Assembly (NCBI GenBank): GCA_946478525.1
Contig: CAMLCH010000005.1
Location: 1 to 64,000 of the forward strand
Length of the DNA: 64,000 nucleotides
Source: Snodgrassella alvi_G
GTDB lineage: Bacteria > Pseudomonadota > Gammaproteobacteria > Burkholderiales > Neisseriaceae
Direction: 5' to 3'
Below the pieces are notes generated by a model. It was not told the DNA's origin. It worked only from the letters and a program-made list of their open reading frames with translations, and ran no database searches. Each line of letters starts with the position of its first letter. The first letter of the stretch is position 1. Of the stretch, positions 28,318 to 38,367 are shown one piece after another. Made by a program: the position numbers and the translations under genes.

Positions 28318-29574
28318 ATGAAAGTGTTGGTAATGGGGGCAGGTATTATTGGGGTAAGTACTGCCTGGTATCTGGCTAAAGCCGGACATGAAGTAACGGT
28401 ACTGGAACGTGGCGAACAGGCAGCATTGGAAACGAGTTTTGCTAATGCCGGCCAGCTATCCTATGGATACTCTGCTCCGTGGGCTGCGCCGGGTGTGCCG
28501 ATTAAGGCAATGAAATGGTTTTTTAAAAAGCATGCTCCGTTTATCTTTCGTCCAGATGGTAGTTTATTTCAGCTACAATGGCTTTGGCAGATGTACGCAA
28601 ACTGTAATAAGCGTAGTTTTGCGGTTAATAAGGAGCGTATGGTGCGCATTGCTGAATATAGTCGTGCCATGCTTAAAGAGCTCGAAGCTGAAGAGAATAT
28701 TCAGTTTGAAGGTCGGCAAAAGGGAATTTTGCAGATTTTTCGTACTGATGAAGAAATGGCTGAAGCTAAAGCTGACTTGGCGATTTTGCAGGAGTGGAAT
28801 ACCCCAGTACGGCTGTTAAATTCTGCTATGGATTGTGTTGAGTACGAACCGGCTTTAGCACATATGGCTGGAAAGTTAGCCGGAGGATTGTATTTACCAG
28901 AAGATGGTACGGGTGATTGTCATTTATTCACAACAAAACTGGCTGAACGTTGTGCTGCTTTAGGTGTGAAGTTCCTGTATAAGCACCATATCACGGAAAT
29001 TCAGCAGGATAAATGTTTGATCAAAGAGGTAAAAGCCAATAATGAATGGTTTAGTGCCGACCATTATGTATGCGCTTTAGGCAGCTTTTCTCGTCCTGTG
29101 TTAAAACAATTGGGGATTCGGATTCCGGTATACCCAGTTAAAGGCTATTCTCTGACATTGCCAATAGCAGATGAAACGCTTGCACCTGTTTCAACTGTGA
29201 TTGATGAAAAGCATAAAGTAGCAGTAACGCGTTTTGATCAGCGTATACGTGTGGCTGGAATGGCAGAATTATCTGGTTATCGGATTCATTTACCCTTGCA
29301 ACGTCAGGAAACACTGAAAATGGTCGTTAATGAATTGTTTCCGGCTAGTTATGATGATAATCAGGCTCAATTCTGGAGCGGGCTACGTCCTATGACGCCA
29401 GACGGTACACCGATTGTTGGTGGTAGTCGTTTTGCTAATTTATCTATCAATACCGGTCACGGTACTTTAGGCTGGACAATGGGGCTGGGCTGTGGACGAG
29501 TTATGGCTGATTTGATAAGTGGGATTAAACCTGAAATTGATTGCCAAGATTTATCGTTGGCGCGCTATATATGA
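28318..29574 (+). CDS. dadA: D-amino acid dehydrogenase small subunit
   Basis: An FAD-dependent membrane-associated dehydrogenase that oxidises D-alanine (and other D-amino acids) to the keto acid and ammonia. The N-terminal dinucleotide fold MGAGIIGVSTAWYLAKAGH is followed by the DadA-typical ANAGQLSYGYSAPWAAPGVP segment. The C-terminal TGHGTLGWTMGLGCGR motif is intact. Length of 418 residues is normal. Its ATG follows an AAGGAT ribosome site. Alanine racemase follows 192 bases downstream, forming the classic dadAX pair. Confidence 0.97.
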   Translation: MKVLVMGAGIIGVSTAWYLAKAGHEVTVLERGEQAALETSFANAGQLSYGYSAPWAAPGVPIKAMKWFFKKHAPFIFRPDGSLFQLQWLWQMYANCNKRSFAVNKERMVRIAEYSRAMLKELEAEENIQFEGRQKGILQIFRTDEEMAEAKADLAILQEWNTPVRLLNSAMDCVEYEPALAHMAGKLAGGLYLPEDGTGDCHLFTTKLAERCAALGVKFLYKHHITEIQQDKCLIKEVKANNEWFSADHYVCALGSFSRPVLKQLGIRIPVYPVKGYSLTLPIADETLAPVSTVIDEKHKVAVTRFDQRIRVAGMAELSGYRIHLPLQRQETLKMVVNELFPASYDDNQAQFWSGLRPMTPDGTPIVGGSRFANLSINTGHGTLGWTMGLGCGRVMADLISGIKPEIDCQDLSLARYI

Positions 29575-29633
29575 TTTTTTTCTGTAATAAAGAAGTTATT
29601 TATTTTTAGCAATGATGAAAAATATTTTCCCGC

Positions 29634-29661
29634 TTGGTTTAGGCATGAGTAGCAGTATAAT
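29634..29661 (+). promoter_or_regulatory. Candidate promoter of alr
   Basis: TTGGTT (29634-29639), 16 bases, then consensus TATAAT (29656-29661), about 100 bases upstream of alr. It would let the racemase be expressed independently of dadA. Confidence 0.5.
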
Positions 29662-29766
29662 GTGCACATGTTATATTCCATGTAAGTAAATCTGTTGATG
29701 TGGTTTACAGCAGGAATGGGATAACATGACTACAACTTGATATTTTTCTCAGCAAGGAGATTATTT

Positions 29767-30825
29767 ATGCGCCCATTGGTTGCGCAAATTCGCTTAAATC
29801 ATTTACGAGAGAATTTTCTGACATTAAAGCAAATGCATGGCAATGGCAGGATGTTGGCGGTGGTGAAAGCCAATGCTTACGGTCACGGTGCTATTAACTG
29901 TGCACGGGCATTAACAGATCTGGCGGATGGTTTTGCGGTTTCTTCGATTGATGAAGCGCTTGAGCTACGTGAGGCCGGAATTGATAATCCAATTGTGATG
30001 TTGGAAGGTGTCTTCGCTGCTGAAGAGTATGAGTTAGTAGATCGTTACAATTTATGGCCAGTAGTAGGTAATCAATGGCAGCTGGAAGCGTTACTGGCTT
30101 TTGCATGGCAAAAACCTGTGAATGTATGGCTGAAAATGGATTCAGGTATGCACCGTACTGGTTTTTTTCCCCATGATTATGCACCTGTTTATCAGGCATT
30201 GGTGCAAAGTGATAAAGTGGCAGAAGTGGTGAAAATGACACATTTTGCCTGCGCTGATGAACCGATGAAAACGATGACTGCCGAACAAATTAATACATTT
30301 GATCTGGCCTGTGCCAATTTAGCCGGTGAAGTGAGTCTGGCCAATTCTGCGGCAATGATGGCTTATCCACAAAGTCAGCGTGGCTGGGGCAGAGCAGGGC
30401 TGGCGTTATATGGGGTTTCGCCATTAGGTGGTACTGATAACCGTTTCAAACCGGTGATGCGACTGATTAGTAAAGTGTTTGGTGAACGAGTATTGCAGAT
30501 GGGTGAGAGCATTGGTTATGGTGCCAGCTTTGTCACTACGCAGTCGACACGGGTAGGGCTGGTGGCCTGTGGATATGCTGATGGCTATCCGCGGCGAGCC
30601 GCAACTGGGACACCAGTTGCTATAGATGGTATACGTAGTCGTATTCTGGGCAGGGTATCGATGGATATGCTTACTGTACAGCTGGCCGACCATCAGCATG
30701 CTTTGGGTAGCGAGGTTGAGCTGTGGGGTGATGTGGTCAATGTCAATGAAGTAGCTACTTCAGCAGGCACCATTGCATATGAACTGCTGTGCAATGTTAA
30801 ACGCGCTGAAATGGCATACGAATAA
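29767..30825 (+). CDS. alr: Alanine racemase
   Basis: A PLP enzyme that interconverts L- and D-alanine, feeding peptidoglycan and, next to dadA, alanine catabolism (the DadX role). The PLP lysine is K34 in VVKANAYGHG, and the catalytic Tyr lies in SIGYGASF of the C-terminal domain. I choose ATG 29767, with AAGGAG 7 bases upstream; the ATG at 29737 adds ten non-conserved residues. 352 residues is a typical length. With only one racemase visible, whether it is catabolic or biosynthetic cannot be told. Confidence 0.97.
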   Translation: MRPLVAQIRLNHLRENFLTLKQMHGNGRMLAVVKANAYGHGAINCARALTDLADGFAVSSIDEALELREAGIDNPIVMLEGVFAAEEYELVDRYNLWPVVGNQWQLEALLAFAWQKPVNVWLKMDSGMHRTGFFPHDYAPVYQALVQSDKVAEVVKMTHFACADEPMKTMTAEQINTFDLACANLAGEVSLANSAAMMAYPQSQRGWGRAGLALYGVSPLGGTDNRFKPVMRLISKVFGERVLQMGESIGYGASFVTTQSTRVGLVACGYADGYPRRAATGTPVAIDGIRSRILGRVSMDMLTVQLADHQHALGSEVELWGDVVNVNEVATSAGTIAYELLCNVKRAEMAYE

Positions 30826-30901
30826 ATATTTCATTACATAATGATTTGCCGTTAAATATTTGGCAAGTAGTGTGATTTGGTTTATAAAGATGAATATGCT
30901 A

Positions 30902-30937
30902 TCAGGCAGCCTTTAAAGCTGCCTGAAGCTATTTTTA
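30902..30937 (+). terminator. Hairpin between alr and dapE, terminator-like
   Basis: A 9-bp perfect stem (TCAGGCAGC with GCTGCCTGA) and 7-base loop, then a short T-tract. Each arm holds an 11/12 match to AGGCTGCCTGAA, the uptake-sequence dialect described for Simonsiella. It ends only about 7 bases before the dapE start. Confidence 0.7.
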
Positions 30938-30943
30938 GGGTAA

Positions 30944-32089
30944 ATGATGACAGAAACGGAAACTTTAACACTGGCTATGGCACTGATCGCCCAGCCTTCG
31001 GTAACGCCAGGTGATCATGGGTGTCAGCCATTGCTAATCAGCAGATTAGCTGCAATGGGTTTTCAAATTGAAACCTTGCGTTTTGGTGAAACGGATAATT
31101 TTTATGCTGTGTATGGACAGCATGGACCTTTACTTTGTTTTGCTGGGCATACCGATGTGGTACCGGCCGGAGATGAAAGTAGCTGGACTTCTCCTCCATT
31201 TGTGCCAACACAACGAAATGGTTATCTATATGGTCGTGGTGCGGCAGATATGAAAAGCAGTATTGCCGCTTTTGTCACCGCCTGTGAACGTTTATTGGCT
31301 GTACAACCGGATTTGCCTATAAGACTGGCATTTTTGATTACCTCTGATGAGGAAGGTGATGGATTTGATGGTACTAAGCGTGTAGTAGAAACCTTGCGGC
31401 ACAGAGGTGAACATATTGATTATTGTATTGTGGGCGAACCTACGGCTGTCACTAAAGTAGGAGATATGATCAAGAATGGTCGTCGTGGTTCTTTGTCCGG
31501 CACTCTGGTCATACATGGTAAACAAGGTCATGTTGCTTATCCTCATTTAGCGAGTAATCCGGTGCATTTGGCTGCTGCGGCACTGGCTGAATTGGTAAAC
31601 ACACACTGGGATGATGGTAATAGTTATTTTCCACCAACAGGATTTCAAATCTCAAATATTCATGCCGGAACCGGTGCCGGCAATGTGATTCCTGCGGACT
31701 TGACGGTGCAGTTTAATTTTCGTTTTTCTACAGAATCCACTGCTGAAAGTTTACAACAACGGGTAGAGGCAATATTAGATCAATATGAACTAAATTACGA
31801 TTTACAGTGGTCGCTTTCCGGTGAACCTTTTCTCACAACCGCCGGAAAACTGACTGATGCAGCTCAGGCAGCTATTCTGTCAGTATGTGGCATAAGTACA
31901 GAGTTATCTACGACAGGTGGAACTTCTGATGGACGTTTTATCAAGGCGATCGCCACTGAATTGATTGAACTGGGGCCAGTCAATGCCACCATTCATCAAA
32001 TTGATGAATGTGTAAATGTGACAGATATAGCACAATTATCGGCTATTTATGAGAAGATGATTAAAATACTGGCACAATCGCAAGTCTGA
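30944..32089 (+). CDS. dapE: Succinyl-diaminopimelate desuccinylase
   Basis: A dinuclear zinc M20-family hydrolase that releases L,L-diaminopimelate for lysine and peptidoglycan synthesis. Metal ligands and catalytic residues are visible: GHTDVVPAG (His69, Asp71), YGRGAADMKS, and the SDEEGDG acid pair. The C-terminal STTGGTSDGRF and GPVNATIHQ motifs are DapE-specific. 381 residues is normal. The gene begins with two consecutive ATG codons (30944 and 30947); which is used cannot be decided. Confidence 0.97.
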   Translation: MMTETETLTLAMALIAQPSVTPGDHGCQPLLISRLAAMGFQIETLRFGETDNFYAVYGQHGPLLCFAGHTDVVPAGDESSWTSPPFVPTQRNGYLYGRGAADMKSSIAAFVTACERLLAVQPDLPIRLAFLITSDEEGDGFDGTKRVVETLRHRGEHIDYCIVGEPTAVTKVGDMIKNGRRGSLSGTLVIHGKQGHVAYPHLASNPVHLAAAALAELVNTHWDDGNSYFPPTGFQISNIHAGTGAGNVIPADLTVQFNFRFSTESTAESLQQRVEAILDQYELNYDLQWSLSGEPFLTTAGKLTDAAQAAILSVCGISTELSTTGGTSDGRFIKAIATELIELGPVNATIHQIDECVNVTDIAQLSAIYEKMIKILAQSQV

Positions 32090-32255
32090 TATTGTCACTA
32101 ATTGCTCCAAAATCAGATTTATGCAGGATAGATTTTTACCATGCTGGTATTTGCTGGCACAAATCAGGATATTGCTGTCACTGACAGCCTGTTAACACGC
32201 TGGCAGGTGTTTTATTGGCTTGCTAAACCATTTTAGATATAAGTTGGTGTGAATT

Positions 32256-33479
32256 ATGGTTGATCAATCATCGCGACCTTTATCGATTAATCCGCGCAAA
32301 TTGGCCTTATTATTATCAATAATGGTGGCCATTATGCCTTTTTCTACCGATATTTATTTGTCTTCTGTGCCGCAGATGGCTGTTTCTCTGCATGCAGATA
32401 TTCATTTAATTGAGCAAAGTTTGTCCAGTTTTATGTTCGGTGTGGCTCTGGGACAGTTAATGGGTGGGTCGCTGTCAGATATTAAAGGGCGAAAAATTAT
32501 CGCCTTAATCGGCCTGAGTGTTTATTTACTGTCTTCTATTGCTATTATTTTTGTGGACTCGGCCCAAGAGCTGTTATTCTGGCGGTGGATACAGGCCATG
32601 GGCGGTGGTATGGCAACCGTGACCGTTGGCGCGACCGTTCGTGATTTTTTTCATGGTAATGCCGCAGCCAGAATGTTTGCTACAATTGGCATAATTACTT
32701 TAGTGGCGCCTTTGGGTGCACCTATGCTTGGTACTGCATTGGCAGCTCTGGGTGGCTGGCGCAGTATCTTTGTTTTTCTGGTGTTTTATGCACTGGTGGT
32801 CATGATGTGTATCTGGCAATTTATGCCGCGTGCCAATATGCAAGTACAGCCATTAGATAGTCGTGTTTTTGGTAAAATTAAACAGAATTTTGTCTTGGTT
32901 TTTCGGGAACGCGAGTCTCTGGGGTTCATGTTTTTTCAAACTGCCGGCTTTGCGGCGATGTTTGTTTTTCTGACCGAGTCTTCGTTTGTCTATATGAATT
33001 TGTATGGCTTAAGTTCTCATCAGTATTCGTGGGCGTTCGGGGCCAATGTGATTACCATGATGATGTTTAACCGCATAACAGCTTATCGTTTGCGTACTAC
33101 ACCAGCTAAAAATATATTACTCAGTGGTGTCGTGCTGCAATTATTTTGTAATATTTTGTTGACTATTGTCGTTTGGGGATTAGATAAGCCACCATTCTTT
33201 TTGTTACTGCTGTTAATCATGTTTTCAATTGGTTCACAAGGCTTGGTTGGTTCCAATACACAGGCTTGTTTTATGAGTTACTTCCGCGAAGTGGCTGGTA
33301 GTGCCAATGCGGTACTCGGTACCATGCAATTTTTGATTGCCGCTACGGTTGGCTGGCTTACTACTTTGTTACACAATGGTACTATGCGTGTTATGCCAAC
33401 CATGATGCTGATTTCAACCAGTTTAGGTGCCGTATTGCTATGGGCATTTTCCCGTAGTGCTTGGCATAAACACCGATAA
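32256..33479 (+). CDS. Bcr/CflA-family MFS efflux transporter
   Basis: A 407-residue, 12-helix drug:H+ antiporter. Diagnostic features are IMPFSTDIYLSSVPQMA in helix 1, GGSLSDIKGRKI (motif A) between helices 2 and 3, and GATVRDFF with LGAPMLG in helices 4-5. The family exports bicyclomycin, sulfonamides or small peptides; the substrate here is unknown. It is a single gene with its own terminator, and pheA follows. Confidence 0.93.
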   Translation: MVDQSSRPLSINPRKLALLLSIMVAIMPFSTDIYLSSVPQMAVSLHADIHLIEQSLSSFMFGVALGQLMGGSLSDIKGRKIIALIGLSVYLLSSIAIIFVDSAQELLFWRWIQAMGGGMATVTVGATVRDFFHGNAAARMFATIGIITLVAPLGAPMLGTALAALGGWRSIFVFLVFYALVVMMCIWQFMPRANMQVQPLDSRVFGKIKQNFVLVFRERESLGFMFFQTAGFAAMFVFLTESSFVYMNLYGLSSHQYSWAFGANVITMMMFNRITAYRLRTTPAKNILLSGVVLQLFCNILLTIVVWGLDKPPFFLLLLLIMFSIGSQGLVGSNTQACFMSYFREVAGSANAVLGTMQFLIAATVGWLTTLLHNGTMRVMPTMMLISTSLGAVLLWAFSRSAWHKHR

Positions 33480-33488
33480 TCAATGGCA

Positions 33489-33522
33489 GCAGTCTGTAAA
33501 TTCGTTTCAGGCTGCTTTTTTT
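33489..33522 (+). terminator. Terminator of the Bcr/CflA gene
   Basis: An 8-bp stem (GCAGTCTG with CAGGCTGC, one G-T pair), an 11-base loop, and seven T. The minus-strand reading of the 3' arm gives AAGCAGCCTGAA, one mismatch from the Kingella-type uptake sequence. Confidence 0.88.
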
Positions 33523-33556
33523 GTGCCAGTTATAATTATTAACGCTACTATTTATT

Positions 33557-34633
33557 ATGTCTGATAACGAAAAACTAAAACCACACCGTGATGCCATAGA
33601 TCACATTGATAGTGAAATTTTACGCTTACTTAACCAGCGTGCTACTCATGCTCAGGCAATTGGGCACATAAAGGGAGATCAGGTTATTTATCGACCTGAA
33701 CGGGAAGCAGTCGTATTGCGTCGAGTGCAGAAGTTAAATCCCGGACCATTATCCAATCTGGCCATTGCGCGGTTGCAGCGAGCAATCATGAGCGAATGTT
33801 TGGCTTTAGAACGTCCTTTAACCATTGCCTATCTGGGACCGAAAGGTACATTTACTGAGCAAGCGGCACTGAAACATTTTGGTCAGGCAGTACAAACACA
33901 GCCTTGTTCATCAATTGATGAAGCATTTCGACTGGTTGAAGCCAATCAAGCCGATTATGTAATTACACCAATAGAAAATTCCACCGAAGGTTCTATCGGG
34001 CGCAGTCTAGATTTGTTGGTTAAAACACCCTTAAAAGCGTGTGGAGAGGTGATATTACGCATCCATCACCACTTATTGCGCAAAAACAATGAACAGCAGG
34101 GCTTTGATAAAGTGTATGCGCATGCTCAGGCATTAGCGCAATGTCGTAACTGGCTGGATAAAAATTTGCCGGCCGGTGTAGCCCGCATTGCGGTGGCCAG
34201 TAATGCCGAAGCAGCGCGTATGGCTGCGCAGGAGAGCAGTGCGGTAGCTATTGCCTCATTGATGGCTGCTGAATACTATCAATTGTGTGCGCTGGCTAAT
34301 AATATTGAAGATGAACCAAATAATACCACTCGCTTTTTGGTCTTAGGGCATAATGATACTAACTCTAGTGGTAGAGATAAAACGTCACTTATCGTGGCTG
34401 CACCTAATCAGGCTGGTGCCGTTCATGGCTTACTGCAACCATTTGCTGATCATGGCGTTTCCATGACCAAACTAGAAAGCAGACCCAGTCGTGGTGGATT
34501 ATGGGAATATGTGTTTTTTATTGATATAGAGGGGCATCAGCAGGATCAGAAGATCTATGCGGCACTAGCTGAATTGCAACAGCGCTCTGCGTTCGTCAAA
34601 GTGATTGGCTCCTATCCAGTTGCAGTTATCTAA
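33557..34633 (+). CDS. pheA: Chorismate mutase / prephenate dehydratase (P-protein)
   Basis: A bifunctional enzyme of the phenylalanine branch. The AroQ chorismate-mutase helices (IDHIDSEILRLLNQRATHAQ) occupy residues 1-90. The dehydratase starts at YLGPKGTFTEQAA (about residue 92), with the NNTTRFLV catalytic Thr-Arg-Phe motif. A C-terminal ACT domain (SMTKLESRPSRGGLWEYVFF) gives phenylalanine feedback control. 358 residues is the standard length. It complements tyrA at 20666. Confidence 0.97.
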   Translation: MSDNEKLKPHRDAIDHIDSEILRLLNQRATHAQAIGHIKGDQVIYRPEREAVVLRRVQKLNPGPLSNLAIARLQRAIMSECLALERPLTIAYLGPKGTFTEQAALKHFGQAVQTQPCSSIDEAFRLVEANQADYVITPIENSTEGSIGRSLDLLVKTPLKACGEVILRIHHHLLRKNNEQQGFDKVYAHAQALAQCRNWLDKNLPAGVARIAVASNAEAARMAAQESSAVAIASLMAAEYYQLCALANNIEDEPNNTTRFLVLGHNDTNSSGRDKTSLIVAAPNQAGAVHGLLQPFADHGVSMTKLESRPSRGGLWEYVFFIDIEGHQQDQKIYAALAELQQRSAFVKVIGSYPVAVI

Positions 34634-34751
34634 TTGAATATCTGCACTAGTATTGAAAGATTAAATTAGTCTAAATTGATATTTTAGTTGGGATAATAAA
34701 AAATAATTGATTGCTTGAGCGATGGTAATCTGAAAATAAATGGAAAGAAAT

Positions 34752-35357
34752 ATGAAAAGTATAGTTGTTTATTGTGGTTCTAATTTGGGTACAAATAAAG
34801 CCTATTTTGATGCTGCCCAAAACTTGGGGAAAGTGCTAGCCGAACAGGGATGTCGATTGGTTTATGGTGGTGGCAATATCGGATTAATGGGTACCATTGC
34901 TTCGTCAGTTTTGGAAAACGGTGGTGAAGTTATTGGCGTGATTCCAACTTTTCTGAAAAAAAAGGAAGGAGCTCATTTGGGGCTGAATAAGCTGTATGAA
35001 ACCGCCAATATGACTGATCGTAAAAATAAAATGATAGAACTGGCCGAAGGATTTATAGCAATGCCGGGTGGCTTGGGTACTTATGAAGAACTTTTTGAAG
35101 TTTTATCACAGGCACAATTGAAACTACATCCGTATCCGATCGGTATTTTAAACGTTGCAGGTTTTTTTGATCCTTTGTTACAAATGTTACAAAATACTGC
35201 TGATGCTGGTTTTATGCCACAGCAAAATATGGATTTGTTGTGTGTGGCTGATGATGCGGAAAATCTGCTGGAACAAATGCGACATTGGCAACCGCATGAT
35301 GCTGTGAAATGGGTATTGCCAGAATGGGCTAAAGCAGAAAAACAAACATTAAGTTGA
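34752..35357 (+). CDS. LOG family protein (nucleoside 5'-monophosphate phosphoribohydrolase)
   Basis: A Rossmann-fold protein of 201 residues with the family's MPGGLGTYEELFE and YGGGNIGLMG motifs. Plant homologues release active cytokinins; bacterial ones hydrolyse AMP-like nucleotides to base plus ribose 5-phosphate. I choose ATG 34752, with a GGAAAG ribosome site 4 bases before it. The ATG at 34740 would add four residues. The same GGAAAGAAATATG context precedes trpB. Confidence 0.92.
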   Translation: MKSIVVYCGSNLGTNKAYFDAAQNLGKVLAEQGCRLVYGGGNIGLMGTIASSVLENGGEVIGVIPTFLKKKEGAHLGLNKLYETANMTDRKNKMIELAEGFIAMPGGLGTYEELFEVLSQAQLKLHPYPIGILNVAGFFDPLLQMLQNTADAGFMPQQNMDLLCVADDAENLLEQMRHWQPHDAVKWVLPEWAKAEKQTLS

Positions 35358-36179
35358 TTTAAAACTGCTGGTATCTACAATTGTTCCATAATATCTGATC
35401 AATTTAGAAAAGTTGTTTTTTGATAAAAATGATAATGGTATTTTTCGGAAGTTTAATTTTCTATTTTTATTAGTTGTAGAACTTCTAAGATCAAAATATC
35501 ATTATCAAATATTTTAAATTATGAAATATAGATAATTAAATCAATGGATATACCTTTAATTAAACTTGGAGATAAAAATATTTTTGTCGATATAGACTAT
35601 TAATTTTGGGTTATTTATCAATATAGTGGATTTGTATAAGAACTAGCAAACTGATTTAGTAATAAATTTAAAAATCATCAATAACAAACTATCACTAGTC
35701 TTTTACGGTAATGTGGTTTTTAAAAAAAATTTAGCTAAAAGGGGGACAAACTCCATAAATGAGCATTTTGCCAGTGTAATAATTTCTTTTTCTATAAAAT
35801 TATCAATATCTTAAGCAAGTTTCCGTTATGGATGAAAATAATCTTTATCACGGAAATTAAATTTTGCAGAGCAGATAAAATCTTTAAAAGCAATTTAACC
35901 CATGGACAAGCGGTAAGTATCCTTAATAGCAGCGATTATTAAATTATTACAATAAAAGTAGATGTTATATATCACAAATTAAGAAAATATAAAGTAATCA
36001 GCAATCATTATGGATAGATCTACATGAGAAATAAAAAAGATTATCTTGTTTGTGTATGCAACGTAAGCATACTAGTCAGAAAATGTGATTTGTTATAGCG
36101 CTTAGTTCTATGATAGCTATGGAGAGAAAAACGTCTCTGTTATAATTTCCCTATTTTATTAATATAACGATACAAAATC
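35358..36179. other. Intergenic, AT-rich, no gene seen
   Basis: An 822-base gap before metG. A TATAAT at 36141-36146 could be the metG -10 box, without a convincing -35. No RNA gene or relic recognised. Confidence 0.45.
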
Positions 36180-38240
36180 ATGACTCAAAAACGACAAATA
36201 CTGGTGACTTCTGCTTTGCCATATGCTAATGGCAGCATTCATTTAGGGCATATGGTAGAACATATTCAGACAGATATTTGGGTACGGTTTCAGAAATCCC
36301 GTGGCCATGAATGCTATTATGTTTGTGCAGATGACACACATGGTACGCCAGTTATGCTGGCTGCTCAAAAGCAAGGAGTTACCCCAGAAGAAATGATTGC
36401 TAGTGTGCGTGAGAGTCATTTGGCCGATTTCACTGGCTTTGGTATCGGTTATGATAATTATTACAGCACGCATTCACCGGAAAATGAAGCTTTATCACGG
36501 CAAATCTATTTGGCTTTAAAACAAAACGGAAAAATAGAAAGTCGCACCATCGAACAATTATTTGATCCAGAAAAAAAACTGTTTCTACCTGATCGGTTTG
36601 TTAAAGGAGAATGTCCAAAATGCCATGCACAGGATCAATATGGCGATAATTGTGAGGTATGCGGTGCTACTTATAGCCCGACAGAATTAATCAAACCTTA
36701 TTCTGCTATTTCGGGCGCAACGCCGGTACTGAAAGAATCAGAGCATTTCTTTTTCAAGCTAGGGGATTGTGCTGACTATCTGAAACAATGGACGGCGGGT
36801 ACTTCGACGCTTATCGATGGTCGCCAACAGCCACATCTGCAGGCTGAAGCTTTGAATAAAATGAATGAATGGTTGCAAACTGACCAATTAAGTGACTGGG
36901 ATATCAGTCGCGATGCCCCGTATTTTGGTTTTGAAATTCCAGATGCACCGGGTAAATATTTCTATGTTTGGCTGGATGCACCCATTGGTTACATGGCATC
37001 TTTTAAAAATTTATGTGATCGTATTGGTATTGATTTTGATAGCTGGTTTAAAACTGATACCACAACCGAAATGTATCATTTTATTGGTAAAGACATTCTA
37101 TATTTTCATGCACTGTTCTGGCCGGCTACTTTAAAATATGCCGATCTTCGCGAACCTACTGGCGTATTTGCCCATGGTTTTCTGACTGTAGACGGACAGA
37201 AAATGTCCAAATCTCGTGGTACGTTTATTACTGCTCATTCTTATCTGGAACAAAAGTTAAATCCTGAGTGGTTGCGCTATTATTTTGCTGCAAAGCTCAA
37301 TAGTAAAATTGAAGATCTGGACTTAAATCTGACTGATTTTGTTGCTCGTGTTAACAGTGATCTGGTCGGAAAATATGTCAATATTGCTGCTCGGGCCGCC
37401 GGTTTTATTAGTAAACGCTTTCAGGGTAAATTAACTGATGTAAGTAGCAGTAAATTATTGCCACAATTACAAGCACAAAGTGAAAGCATTGCTGCCAGTT
37501 TTGAAGCACGTGAATATGCACGTGCCTTACGTGAAATCATGGCTTTAGCTGATGTGGTTAATGAATATGTTGATGCTAATAAACCATGGGAATTGGCTCG
37601 ACAGGAGGGTGCAGACGCACGATTACAGCAGGTATGCAGTGAGTTAATAAATGCCTTCCGTATCTTAACAGTTTATTTATCACCGGTACTTCCTAATCTG
37701 GCAACCGAGGCTGCCGCGTTTTTGAATGTGGATCCCCTGCAGTGGTCGGATAGCAAGTCAATATTACCTGCTGGTCACAATATCAATCATTATCAGCATT
37801 TAATGCAACGAGTGGAGGCAAAACAAATGGATGATTTAGTTGCTGCTAATAAACAGAATATTCAGGCTGCACAAACTACTACAGTTGAGAATAAGTATGA
37901 ACCTGTTGCTCCTACCGTATCATTTGATGATTTTATGAAAATTGATATGAGAGTGGCGAAAGTATTGGCGTGTGAAAAAGTTGAGGGTAGTAGTAAGTTA
38001 TTGAAATTCAAACTTGATCTTGGGTTTGAACAACGTACAGTATTTTCTGGTATAGCCGCCAGTTATCCAGAGCCGGATAAATTAGTGGGACGAATGGTTA
38101 TTATGGTCGCTAACTTTGCTGCACGTAAAATGGCTAAATTTGGCTTCTCTGAAGGAATGATTACATCAGCTTCGGGGAATGATCAGCTCTTTTTGCTGGA
38201 TGTGGATAGCGGGGCGCAGCCGGGCATGAAGGTTGGTTAA
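36180..38240 (+). CDS. metG: Methionyl-tRNA synthetase
   Basis: A class I synthetase charging initiator and elongator tRNA-Met. The HIGH-type motif is PYANGSIHLGH (residues 14-24). The zinc-binding insert has two Cys pairs (CPKC, CEVC) near 143-160. The KMSKS motif is at about 341-345. A C-terminal tRNA-binding EMAP/Trbp111-like domain (DFMKIDMRVAKVLACEKVEG) gives the long 686-residue dimeric form. It is followed by a bidirectional terminator shared with dctA. Confidence 0.98.
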   Translation: MTQKRQILVTSALPYANGSIHLGHMVEHIQTDIWVRFQKSRGHECYYVCADDTHGTPVMLAAQKQGVTPEEMIASVRESHLADFTGFGIGYDNYYSTHSPENEALSRQIYLALKQNGKIESRTIEQLFDPEKKLFLPDRFVKGECPKCHAQDQYGDNCEVCGATYSPTELIKPYSAISGATPVLKESEHFFFKLGDCADYLKQWTAGTSTLIDGRQQPHLQAEALNKMNEWLQTDQLSDWDISRDAPYFGFEIPDAPGKYFYVWLDAPIGYMASFKNLCDRIGIDFDSWFKTDTTTEMYHFIGKDILYFHALFWPATLKYADLREPTGVFAHGFLTVDGQKMSKSRGTFITAHSYLEQKLNPEWLRYYFAAKLNSKIEDLDLNLTDFVARVNSDLVGKYVNIAARAAGFISKRFQGKLTDVSSSKLLPQLQAQSESIAASFEAREYARALREIMALADVVNEYVDANKPWELARQEGADARLQQVCSELINAFRILTVYLSPVLPNLATEAAAFLNVDPLQWSDSKSILPAGHNINHYQHLMQRVEAKQMDDLVAANKQNIQAAQTTTVENKYEPVAPTVSFDDFMKIDMRVAKVLACEKVEGSSKLLKFKLDLGFEQRTVFSGIAASYPEPDKLVGRMVIMVANFAARKMAKFGFSEGMITSASGNDQLFLLDVDSGAQPGMKVG

Positions 38241-38290
38241 TAATCCTTATTGACTCAAATTGATTTAATTAAACTGTGTTTTAAGCTAAG

Positions 38291-38327
38291 AAAAAGTGAT
38301 GAGATTCTAATCTCATCACTTTTTTTA
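38291..38327. terminator. Bidirectional terminator between metG and dctA
   Basis: A stem of about 14 bp (AAGTGATGAGATT with its complement) and a tiny loop, with A-run on the left and T-run on the right, between convergent genes. Confidence 0.92.
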
Positions 38328-38367
38328 ATATGATTAATTCTTCAAATAAACGATTTATTGTGTGTCG

